The translations under genes and the position numbers were made by a program. Positions 1 through 8,498 of a DNA stretch of 21,245 nt are shown in pieces. Origin of the DNA: Polysphondylium violaceum (Eukaryota > Evosea > Eumycetozoa > Dictyosteliales > Dictyosteliaceae). The stretch covers positions 1 to 21,245 of the forward strand of contig AJWJ01000417.1 of NCBI GenBank assembly GCA_000277445.1. Direction: 5' to 3'. Under the pieces are notes generated by a model. The model was not told where the DNA came from, made no database searches, and saw only the letters and a program-made list of their open reading frames with translations. How positions within the stretch are numbered: position 1 is the first letter of the stretch; each line of letters starts with the position of its first letter.

Positions 1-27
1 AAAAAAAAAAAAAAAACCTCTCTTTTT

Positions 28-1894
28 TTAGGCCACTACAAAGTAAGGGATTTGAGCAGAAGGGGTTTTACCATTGGTGTATGCCAAAGTGATGCTATAT
101 TCACCTGGTTCTAAATTACAAATAAAAGAGATCCAAAAAGTGGATTCAAAAATTAAATCAGATTGTGGAATAATAACGTCGGCCTTGATATCACTGAGAC
201 ACTTGATACTGGCAAAGAGTGGCTTACCAGTCAATTTCCCTTTTTTAAAGTGATTCGAGTGGGCATGGTATTTGTTTGGAATGGCAAGATCTCTTTGGAA
301 ACCAACGTTGGTTGGATTATCAAAGTCGCTTGGAGTGTTTCTGAAAAACATGGATGGACTTTCAATTTGGTCAAGCAATTCTTCCCTGATAAAGGCTCTG
401 CCATCTGGACCAATGGCCTTGACATTGTTGTACAATTCAAAGATGAATTTACAAGACTTGTGTCTGGCATCGATTCTATCGACGGCGATTTCAAAACGGT
501 ATTCTCCATTGCAACTATGTTTATACTCAAAAGTTACACAAGCAAAAGCATCTTCAGAATTGATGCCATTTGGGTCAGTGGAAACAACTCTGAGTTTGAA
601 TGACAATTTAGAGTATCTATTGTGGTTGGCAACAAAAATAATTGGATGAGGTTTGATGATTCTCTTGGTCGAGATCTCACAGGGGAATGGCTGGTAGATG
701 GTGTTGAGGAGATAAAGAATCTGGGAAGAGATGATACCAGAGAATGGATTGTTGAGATCAAGGGTTGAGTTATTGGTGTTTGAAGCTCTATAGAATCGAG
801 ATGGGAAAAGTCTTTTGAATTCACGGCACTTTGGAATTGTCAAAGAGATACCATTCTTTGAGGGTGTTTTGGCTACTCTTCTGCTGGATAATGTTTTATT
901 GTTTTCTATAGTTGGGACCATGTGTTGGGGAACATATGTTGGACCAGGTTGATTAGTATCAACTTCATCAAGTATTGCTTGTACATCAGCGGGAGTAAGT
1001 TCAAATGATTGAGCAACAAAGGTTTCTTGTTGTTGGACAGGGGCAGGGAAAATGGCAGGAGCAAAGTCTTGAGGTACAGGTGGTAATTGACCAATAAAGT
1101 CTTGCATTAAATCAGGGGCAGGAGTAGCAGCAACAGCAGGAGCAGGAACAGATTCTTGGGGATTACCATATTGTGGTTGATCAATACAATTTAAAATCTC
1201 TTTAATTACCATGGAGTCATGTTGAAAGAGATTAAAGATAATGTTCAAGTATTGATTTTCTATGTGAATAAAGTTTGATGTCAACATGACTAGGCCATGG
1301 AGGAGGGAGCTAAACTTGTCTGGAAGGACAGTATAGTTGAGTGAACCAGTAAAAACTTTGGTATAGAATTCCTGGGGAGTTGGAATGGGTCTAATAATAT
1401 GCACCAAAGCATCAATATGGTCACGGTGGGGAGCCAAGTGATTGACAACGGCTCTCAGTGTTGAAAAGATAATCTCTGGTTGAGAATAGTCTTTTTGATT
1501 GGCAACGAGTCTAACAATGTTTTGAGCACCATGGGAAAGGGATTGAAATATGTCGATATCATTATCGGGATTGACAGGTGTTTGATAGACACCCATAGAA
1601 AACTTGTCAAGAGAACTACGTTCATTGGCAAAATCGTGTTGTACATGACTATTGTTCTCTTGTCTGTCGCTATAGGCTTTTTGAACAACCAATTGATCAA
1701 ACTCGATAGGAGCGATGATAGGCATGACACCAGCAGTAGCATTAGGATAGTAGTCAAATGGTGGTGATGATGGTGTTACTATAAATCGTAGTATTAGTGA
1801 ATATGTTGGTATTAACAATATGCTGTAGTAAGCACTTACCTGCATTGCCATCAATACTTGAAATGTAGTGGATATTCTCATCGGTGGACATCAT
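28..1894 (-). CDS. Two-exon gene, 601-aa protein of unrecognised family (possible nuclear regulator)
   Basis: Exon 1 is 1840-1894 and exon 2 is 28-1778, separated by a 61-nt intron (1779-1839) with a GTAAGT donor and TAG acceptor. Splicing joins ATG ATG TCC ACC... in phase 1 to a frame of 601 codons. The unspliced frame that starts at 1881 reads through the intron and gives a false N-terminus. The protein has a helical-looking N-terminal half, a Pro/Gln/Ala-rich linker near residues 230-310, a short basic patch (SSRRVAKTPSK) and a C-terminal domain of about 270 residues ending in a beta-rich segment (GEYSITLAY). There is no signal peptide or clear membrane segment. The layout of linker, basic patch and C-terminal domain would suit a DNA-binding regulator. 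The dictyostelid CudA-like family crossed my mind but I cannot confirm it from sequence. Gene and splice model are solid; function is unknown. Confidence 0.8.
1779..1839 (-). other. Intron of the 601-aa protein gene
   Basis: This 61-nt AT-rich intron runs from a GTAAGT donor at 1839 to a TAG acceptor at 1779. Its removal moves the true start to 1894. It happens to be open in the downstream frame, which hides it from simple reading-frame searches. Confidence 0.85.
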
Positions 1895-2272
1895 TGCTAT
1901 TATGACTTGAGATAAGATAGTTGTTTTTAATAGTGAAAAAATAAAAATATATAAAATTTGGTTGTTTTTGGGTTGTGCATATAAAAAATTTTGTGATGTG
2001 CAAATAAAAATTAAATAAAAATTAAATTTTACGATTTAAAAAAAAAACAAAAATTCAAAAAAAATTTAAATTTCGGATGGTAATAATATGTAAGAGTGCT
2101 ATTTTTTTTATTTTTTTTTTTTGCAAGATTTTGGATTTTTTCAAAGTGATGGGATTGTTGAATATTTCGATTTTCTCAAAAAAAAGGAATATTGTCCACG
2201 CAGCATTGGTGGCAAAATTTGATTTACTTTTAAATATTCAGAGGATGTAATAGACCTTGAGGTATTGATGAA
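1895..2272. promoter_or_regulatory. Divergent intergenic region between the 601-aa gene and F-box copy 1
   Basis: About 380 nt of very AT-rich DNA with long A and T runs (for example 2102-2122), as is usual for dictyostelid promoters. No open frame or structured RNA stands out. It should hold the promoter of the minus-strand gene that starts at 1894; no individual element can be assigned. Confidence 0.4.
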
Positions 2273-2652
2273 ATGGCACCTAAAAAGAGACAAAAGCTCA
2301 ATACACCACAAACAAATTCTACTGAAATCAACTATTTAAACAATGTATCCAATACTATTTTAAAAACAATTATAGATAACTGTACAGGTCGTGATTATAT
2401 TAGGTTATCGATGGTATGTAGAAATAGAGTAATAACTCTACTTTTGTTTAACAACACATGTCACCAATATTAACACTCTGTACATGTTAATAGACATGTA
2501 AAACTATTAGAGACAATCTCACAAAGATATGCAACTTGTCAGATTCTTTAGTCCCATTCATTGATGGAAATCTAGATTTACTTAAATCACCCATAAATTC
2601 TTTATCAAGATGGTGTTTTTGGAAGAATAATTGTACGGAACTATCTCATGTT

Positions 2653-2696
<44 letters not shown>

Positions 2697-3389
2697 GATA
2701 TCGTATGTACTAACACCACACCTATTTATCCACATGATATAGATATATGTTTTCCAGCAATTAAGTTTAGTGCACTTGCAAATCGTGATTACTTTAAAAA
2801 TCAAAGAGATAATCAATGTGTATTTAAAGAGTATCTTTATCTTCACTATGTTTGGTGGTTAGAGATGGGCGAAAAGAATATAAAGAATGTACCCATTGCA
2901 GACTATGATATATATTGGAGAATTAAACTAGACACATATTCAAAGCCAATCATGTTTAATTGCACCGTACTACTCAATGATAAAGTATACACATTTACAA
3001 AAGGTATATTAGATAAAGATACTGTAGACCTCAATCTTGGAAAATGGTGTATTTATAAAACAAATAGTATCACTCTACCACAAGAGATACTCGACTCACC
3101 TCCAACAACAAGCATGAGTGTTAAATGCAATTTATTTAATTTTCAAACTCGTAATACTATCAATCAACTCTTTGTCGATTGCCTTCATATTGTACCCAAA
3201 GGTAAGAGTCTACAAAAAGCTCATGTTGATCAACCATTGATATCTGTCGATGAAATACCCTATGATCCACATGACAACCAGAATATCTTTTCAAGTAGTC
3301 ATGAAAGAGATGGCTTTGAATCTGATTACTTTAAGCTGTTACCTGGTGTCTATGATTACGATCAAAAACTATTGGGTTTCAAAAATTAA
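2273..3389 (+). pseudogene. F-box / PP2-like protein, copy 1, eroded
   Basis: The 5' part (from ATG 2273) encodes an F-box-like stretch ending LRLS-type (IRLSMVCRNR), as in F-box proteins that bind Skp1 in SCF ubiquitin ligases. After about 66 codons the frame stops. Recognisable pieces (RHVKLLE, then DSLVPFIDGNLDLL) continue in other frames, and a GTT microsatellite (2655-2697) follows. From about 2745 to the stop at 3389 one frame stays open and encodes a domain with WWLEMG near its start, DYDIYWRIK, LGKWCIY and a closing LFVDCLHIVPK. Order and spacing resemble the phloem-protein-2 domain, whose family members often join an F-box. A second, clearly homologous copy follows at 3560. At least two frame breaks make the full gene non-functional as read, although the C-terminal half could still be made. 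Confidence 0.6.
2655..2697 (+). repeat. GTT trinucleotide microsatellite
   Basis: About fourteen uninterrupted GTT units lie between the F-box half and the PP2-like half of copy 1. They read as poly-Leu, poly-Val or poly-Cys depending on frame. The matching position in copy 2 (about 3890-3930) has no such repeat, so the expansion came after the duplication. Confidence 0.9.
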
Positions 3390-3559
3390 TAAAAAATAAA
3401 CCAAAGTGGTGTATTCTACTTATTTCTTATTAGATTGTCAACATATATGAAGATGTGTTTTATCTCTGCTCATTTTTCGCAAAACGAACAAAAAGTTTAA
3501 AATTTTAAAAATTTCCTTATCGAAATCATTAGGTACTTTTTAGTTAATGATATCTCAAT

Positions 3560-4587
3560 ATGACACAACCTATAAATTATTTATTAAGCAACAATTTACC
3601 TCATATAGTTTTTAAAGTAATTGTTGATCATTGTACAGGGACCGATTGTATGAGACTATCGGTGGTATGTAGTAATAGATAGATAAGCTGATGGTTACTG
3701 TATATGGGATATTAACATTACCTCGACAACAAATATCGATAGACATGTAAAGGAATTAGAGAAACGATAACCAATATCATACAAGTTGAAGATTCTTTGA
3801 TTCCATTCATTGATCCTAATCTAGATTTACTATATGCACCTATAAATACATTGACAAGGGGGTGTTTTTGGAAAAATTATTGTATGTAGTTATCATTCTT
3901 TGGAGTACATCTCCTACCAACATATACTTAGTTATGTAAATAATAGATCTTTGTTTTCCAGCGATAAAGTTTGATACATATTATGATGATTGGTTTGAAG
4001 TACGAACCGATAAGAGATGTGTGTTGAATGATTATCAGTATTTATCAACATATGTCTGGGAAATGGAAATGGGTCAAGTTGATATAAAGAACGTTCCCAT
4101 CGGAGATTATGATGTATATTGGAGAATTAAGGTAGACAAGTATTCAAAAGCATTACAATTTCATTGTTCGGCGAATGTTGATGGTCAAGTATATAGTTTT
4201 ACAATGAATACACTCGATTATAAGACCATAGAAAAGAATACAAGACAATGGTGTATATACAAAACAAACAAGATATCAATGACAGAGTTGCTCAGTGATG
4301 ACGATGACGACGACAATAGTAAAAGGCCAACAACAATGAGAGTTAGATGCATTGTGTATAATGCGGATGAGTATCGTATGTCTGATCTACACATTGATTG
4401 TTTTCACATTGTTCCCAAAGATAGAGATCTCTTTAGAGAAACACTTGATCATCCATCCATCATTGATATCAAACAACAAACAACATATCCTCTTGATTCC
4501 AAAAATGATTTTTCTCATTGGGTAAAACAAAATGATAGTTTTGATTTCTCTGATACCACAACTAGTGTCCCGACAAAAGAGAATTGA
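3560..4587 (+). pseudogene. F-box / PP2-like protein, copy 2, eroded
   Basis: Tandem paralogue of the copy at 2273. ATG 3560 opens 40 codons of F-box-like sequence (HIVFKVIVDHCTG, MRLSVVCSNR) and then meets a stop. Fragments matching copy 1 (RHVKELE, DSLIPFIDPNLDLL, CFWKN) follow in shifted frames with further stops. From about 3962 (AIKFDTYYDDW) to 4587 the frame is open and carries the PP2-like domain: YVWEMEMG, DYDVYWRIK, RQWCIYKTN and LHIDCFHIVPK. An acidic run of Asp codons near 4297-4314 is absent from copy 1. The two C-terminal halves align along their whole length but differ at many residues, so the duplication is not recent. Either an old pseudogene, or a gene now starting downstream of its lost F-box. 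Confidence 0.6.
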
Positions 4588-4739
4588 ATTGGAATACATC
4601 TTTGTTACAGTTTTTTATTCATATAGGAGAAGAAGATTATAGAAGAGTAGAAAAGAATAACAATGTATATAATATTAAAAATCATTGATAGGATGATATG
4701 CTTGGACTACACGTTTATTTATTTTAAATTTATTTATTT
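4588..4739. other. Short AT-rich spacer between F-box copy 2 and the prenyltransferase array
   Basis: This stretch separates the plus-strand F-box relic from the minus-strand array and probably contains its 3' end signals. It includes a TTTATTTA-rich patch near 4710-4740. No gene is visible. Confidence 0.4.
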
Positions 4740-4898
4740 ATTAGTTGAATAAATGGCCAACAATAAAGATTTAAAATACAGTGGTTTACAGGATTTTTGT
4801 ATTTTAAATGCAAGTTTTAGCACATTGTAAATCATCGGAATTGTATATAATGGGAGGAGTGCAAAAATATTATTATTTTGATATGCTTAAAAACATAT
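4740..4898 (-). pseudogene. Orphan last exon of a third UbiA-type prenyltransferase copy
   Basis: Read on the minus strand, this stretch encodes AYQNNNIFALLPLYTIPM and then VLKLAFKIQKSCKPLYFKS. That is plainly the second exon of the two neighbouring prenyltransferase genes (5353-5554 and 7157-7355). It lacks about 20 bases that both neighbours share before the conserved GTTGGCCATTTATTCAA end. Its first exon is missing: directly upstream lies spacer DNA that matches the spacer between the two full genes. I infer a deletion of more than 1 kb that removed exon 1 and the proximal promoter of a third tandem copy. Confidence 0.75.
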
Positions 4899-4909
4899 AT
4901 AGTTAATTT

Positions 4910-5352
4910 ATTGTGGTTAAAAATAGATAAATATTTTATTGGTATGATTGGTTTAGTGTAAATAGGGTAAAAACAGATTAAGTCACTTACAATTTCCAGT
5001 ATATTGTGTCGGGGAAATTCATACTTATGAATATTAAAAATTAAAATTAAAAATTACCATAAAACCCACATGTAGGGTATTAAAAAAAGTAAAATTACAT
5101 CATTTTATAGACACATAAGGCTCTTGATATTAATAATAATGTAATACACATTTTTCATATATGGTGGGATGGACAAAGTCATAATTAATGAATAGATTCC
5201 AATTTTTCCCCATTGTGCTAAAGTTTGTTGATAATGTCCAATATTATGTCTAAATTCATTGTAGGAACCAATAAAAAATAAAATCTTCTCAAATTTTAGT
5301 CAAAAATTTTTGGTTAGTTATAATACTGTGAGTTTATTTTTTTTAACTTTTT
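4910..5352. repeat. Array spacer, copy 1 (similar to 6725-7156)
   Basis: About 440 nt without a gene. It matches 6725-7156 along its length, including the blocks TTACATCATTTTATAGAC, CTTGATATTAATAATAATGTA and TTTTTGGTTAGTTAT, with many small differences. It belongs to the tandem duplication unit (about 1.8 kb) that carries the prenyltransferase genes. Its left end (4913-4979) is a decayed copy of the palindrome-bearing repeat seen at 6602-6798. Confidence 0.7.
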
Positions 5353-6228
5353 TTATTTTGAATCATTGAATAAATGGCCAACAATAAATAGTAAATTATA
5401 AATCATGACAGATTTGAAATAGAGTGGTTTACATGATTTTTGTTTTTTAAATGCAAGTTTTAGAACATTGAATTTCATTGGGATAGTGAGTAACGGGAGG
5501 AGTGCAAAAATATTATTATTTTGATAAGCTGAAAAGATTGTGAAAATATAATTACTAGAATATAAAACATTAGTAACAAAAATCGAGATTGTATTTAAAA
5601 CAACAATTACTTACAAAACTGGAATTGCAACTAATAGAATGGCTGTAATAGATTCACCTAAAACTATAGCACTTGAATAAGATTTATCTTTTTTATCATC
5701 CTCCACATCGACATAGAGATTTGTGGTTATTAGCCAAGAGGAGAATGTTATTGCAGGGTATTTAACAAGAGGATCTAATATTGGTAAATATTGTTTCGTA
5801 ATCATAAAATTTGATATACAAAATATTGAGATATAACCAAATAGAATTGCCATTTCACCACCCATAAATTTAGTTTTAAATCTAAATGGTTTTAAACTAT
5901 AACCAAGACTAAAAAATATATCAATAAAAATGTTTAAAAAACAATATAACATGGCATCCAATTTCAAATGCCAAAAAGCAATTATAGAGAGAAAAATGGT
6001 ACATGAAACGAAGAAATAAAGACAATTCCAAATATGATAATCTTTCAATCCATAGTCAAACATTGTTCTATCATTTGATGTTTCTTTTTGATCCACACCA
6101 GATTCAAAATCAGTAAGAGGATTAATAATAGTTGAAATACAATATACACATAAATAAATTGGAATTAAAAACAATGTTTCTAAAGGAAAAACACCAACTT
6201 TTTTATATCCCAAAACAAAGGCTACCAA
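5353..6228 (-). CDS. UbiA-family prenyltransferase (UBIAD1/MenA type), copy A
   Basis: Integral membrane enzyme that should transfer a polyprenyl chain to an aromatic acceptor; the exact substrate cannot be read. Exon 1 (5615-6228) and exon 2 (5353-5554) flank a 60-nt intron (5555-5614, GTAAGT...TAG) and give 271 residues. The first Asp-rich motif is NPLTDFESGVDQKETSNDRT and the second is NLYVDVEDDKKD, in the N-x3-D pattern of the UbiA fold, with YSLKPFRFKTKFMGGE between them. The GVDQK...DRT form resembles human UBIAD1 and bacterial MenA. The N-terminus is a problem. The frame continues upstream to about 6300 and matches copy B (GIIHGTKIRGFPFC), but copy B's ATG is replaced here by ATT. Either translation begins at Met 6228 within the first membrane helix, or a small 5' exon is unrecognised, or the copy has lost its start. 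Confidence 0.75.
5555..5614 (-). other. Intron of prenyltransferase copy A
   Basis: 60-nt intron with GTAAGT at 5614 and TTCTAG at 5555, and a TTACTAATG branch-like site. It differs from the copy B intron (7356-7415) at only one visible base. The stop at 5611-5613 lies inside the intron and is not the true end of the protein. Confidence 0.85.
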
Positions 6229-6300
6229 AATATAGGATAAGCAAAATGGAAAACCTCTAATTTTAGTTCCATGGATGATACCTTGAATTTGTCTTGAATG

Positions 6301-6724
6301 AATTGCTTGACTATTTATTATATTTCGTACTATCTATTGGTTATTTTATAGTCACTATTTTTGTTAGTTTATGACAACCACACCCTTATTTACTTATAAA
6401 TCTTTATTTTAGAGATATTGAAAAAAATCAGACTATAGACATTATATTTGTTGGAGTTTTACCTTTGAACTAGATACTATCTTTTCCTTCATAAATAATA
6501 ACATGTTGTGATAATTTTTATATTTATAGGATGGTATTCACTAAATTTATTTATATATCTTTAATTCAGAAGTTGTAAAGATTTCCCAAAATTAATTTTT
6601 AGTGGCTAAAACAGATATATATCTGTTTTGTTGGTATGGTTGTCATATAGGGGGAAAATACAGAAATATATTTGTATAATTGTGGTTAAAAATAGATATA
6701 TATCTATATATATATATACTACAT
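6301..6724. promoter_or_regulatory. Upstream region of prenyltransferase copy A
   Basis: AT-rich DNA 5' of copy A. It contains TATA-like runs and, from 6602, the first palindrome-bearing repeat. A missing 5' exon for copy A would have to lie here. Possible acceptor AGs occur just upstream of the homologous frame (near 6310 and 6338) but no convincing ATG exon was found. Confidence 0.35.
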
Positions 6725-6798
6725 ATATGAAATATAGTGGTTAAAATAGATTTTTATCTATTTTTTTGATATGATTGTAAACAGGGGTAAAAATACAG
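6602..6798. repeat. Three tandem copies of a short palindrome-bearing repeat
   Basis: Units begin with GTGGYTAAAA at 6602, 6682 and 6737. Each continues into an AGATATATATCT-like palindrome, and the first and third then share a TTGRTATGRTTG tail, a G-run and AAAATACAG. The first holds a perfect 22-nt palindrome (6608-6629). The second holds a 16-nt one (6692-6707). The third is a hairpin with 9-bp arms (6743-6751 and 6756-6764) and a TTTT loop. A decayed fourth copy lies at 4913-4979. Confidence 0.7.
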
Positions 6799-7156
6799 AT
6801 AGAGTCAACATATAATACATTGTGTGTTGCTTATAATGTGTTAGGGGAAATTATATGTGTACTATAGAACATTAAAAAATAAAATTAAATTGTGGGGTGT
6901 TAAAAAAATTAAATTACATCATTTTATAGACCCGGGGTTCTTGATATTAATAATAATGTAGAACTTTTTTATCATAAAAGGTGGGAGGAAACTATCAAAA
7001 TTTATGAATAATTCCATTTTTTCCCAATTGTTCTCAAGTTTCTTGTTATTGTCCAATACACTAGGAATCAGCAAAAAATACTTGGAACTTCTCAAATTTT
7101 AGGCTAAACTTTTTGGTTAGTTATGATATTGTTAGTTTATTTGATTAAATTTTTTT
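6725..7156. repeat. Array spacer, copy 2 (similar to 4910-5352)
   Basis: Gene-free spacer between the promoter of copy A and the 3' end of copy B. It aligns with 4910-5352, marking the repeat unit of the tandem array. The period, measured between matching exon ends, is about 1.8 kb. No open frame is conserved between the two spacers, so similarity most likely reflects shared descent. Confidence 0.7.
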
Positions 7157-8104
7157 TCAATATGAATTGAATAAATGGCCAACAATAAATAGTGAATTAT
7201 AAATCATGACAGATTTAAAATACAATGATTTACAGGATTTTTGTTTTTTAAATGCAAGTTTTAGCACATCACGATTCATTGGAATTGTAAGTAATGGGAG
7301 GAGTGCAAAAATATTATTATTTTGATAAGCTGAAAAGATTGTGAAAATATAATTACTAGAATATAAAACATTAGTAACAAAAATCGAGATTATATTTAAA
7401 ACAACAATTACTTACAAAACTGGAATTGCAACTAATAGAATGGCTGTAATAGATTCACCTAAAACTATGGCACTTGAAAAAGAATTATCTTTTTTATCTT
7501 CTTCAATATCTACAAAGAGGTTTGCAGTAATTGTCCAATTGACAAGAGTTAATGCTGGGTATTTGAAAAGAGCATCCATTAGTGATAAAAAATGTTTGGT
7601 AATCATAAAATATGATAAATTAACAATTGAAATATAAGGTATCAGAGTTGCCAATTCACCACCCATGAATCTAGTTTTAAATCTAAATGGTTTTAAACTA
7701 TAGCCAAGACAACAAAATATATCAATAAAGATATAGAAAAAACTATATAACATGGCATCGAATTCCAAATGCCAAAAAGCAATTATAGAGAGAAAAATGG
7801 TACATGAAGTCAAGAAATAAACACTATTCCAGATATGATAATCTTTCAATCCATAGTCAAACATTGTTCTATCATTTGATGTTTCTTTTTGATCCACACC
7901 AGATTCAAAATCAGAAAGTGGATTTATAATGGCAGCAATGGCAAAGAGACTAAGAAAAATTGGAATTAAAAACAATGATTGTAAAGGAAAAACACCAACT
8001 TGTTTATATCCCAAAACAAACCCTACCAAAATATAGGTTAAACAAAATGGAAAACCTCTAATTTTAGTTCCATGGATGATACCTTGTACAAGCCTTGACT
8101 GCAT
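7157..8104 (-). CDS. UbiA-family prenyltransferase (UBIAD1/MenA type), copy B
   Basis: Exon 1 is 7416-8104 and exon 2 is 7157-7355, with a 60-nt intron (7356-7415, GTAAGT...TTCTAG). Together they give 295 residues, close to the usual 290-340 of MenA/UBIAD1 proteins. Motif 1 has N61, D65 and D71 (NPLSDFESGVDQKETSNDRT); motif 2 has N195, D199 and D203 (NLFVDIEEDKKD) followed by AIVLG. These Asp/Asn residues bind Mg2+ and the prenyl diphosphate in the family. YSLKPFRFKTRFMGGE lies in the middle loop. Hydrophobic segments of about 20 residues fill the rest. Exon 2 supplies the LLPLLTIPM helix and the last membrane segment, matching the C-terminus of UBIAD1. The family acts in membranes (ER/Golgi for UBIAD1). 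The aromatic acceptor is unknown; a quinone or a lineage-specific metabolite is possible. Confidence 0.85.
7356..7415 (-). other. Intron of prenyltransferase copy B
   Basis: 60-nt intron from GTAAGT at 7415 to TTCTAG at 7356 with a TTACTAATG branch-like site. A second AG seven codons further on (TTTTCAG) would leave a stop in frame, so the TAG at 7356 is the one that works. The stop at 7412-7414 is intronic. Confidence 0.85.
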
Positions 8105-8498
8105 TGTTCTTTTTTCATTAAAATCAATTAATTAATTTGGATTTTATTCAAAACATTCCTGGATAAGAAACATATTGTTTTGAAAAACAACTTTTCTGAG
8201 ATAAATCTTTTTTCATTAAATCTAAAAGTGTTAAAAATAATAAATTAAAAATAAAAATGTCAAGACAACTATCAAGAATTACCAAAAGTTGAAATAAATT
8301 TATAAAAACTTCTAAAATTATCCAAAATAAATTAAAAAGAACAGATGCCCATTTATAATAAAAATTGTAACCCTACATTTGTAAAAAAAGAGGGCAAAAG
8401 GCTGCCCTCGTGGTATTATTTGACCAAAAAAAGTTTGTGTGGTCTACCAAATTTTATCTTTTTTGTATTAGATTAAATCCTGAAGTTAGTTGCGCACA
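8105..8498. promoter_or_regulatory. Upstream region of prenyltransferase copy B, with a GC-rich hairpin
   Basis: About 390 nt, mostly A/T. It contains the promoter of copy B and, near 8390-8410, an isolated GC-rich hairpin followed by a second weaker one (GACCA...TGGTC at about 8430-8455). No coding frame is evident. Confidence 0.4.
8390..8410. other. GC-rich hairpin (GAGGGCA / TGCCCTC)
   Basis: A perfect 7-bp stem, GAGGGCA and TGCCCTC, closes a loop of about six bases (AAAGGC). It is striking in a surrounding region that is close to 80 percent A/T. It could belong to a small structured RNA or be a chance inverted repeat. Confidence 0.4.

Noticed and set aside
163-649. Plus-strand frames of 125-146 codons
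   Set aside because: They lie opposite the well-supported 601-aa gene and their products show no motif or hydrophobic pattern; antisense shadows.
1455-1767. Frames on both strands inside the first gene
   Set aside because: Shadows of exon 2 of the 601-aa gene.
2631-2745. Poly-Val start of the longer F-box copy 1 frame
   Set aside because: It comes from reading the GTT microsatellite; homology with copy 2 starts only at about 2745.
2703-2757. Intron GTATGTACTAAC...TTTTCCAG in F-box copy 1
   Set aside because: Sites look good, but removing it does not join the visible upstream frame to the downstream one. Kept only as a remark in the finding.
5611-5613. Stop codon as the end of prenyltransferase copy A (and 7412-7414 in copy B)
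   Set aside because: It lies within a GTAAGT intron; splicing adds a conserved C-terminal exon.
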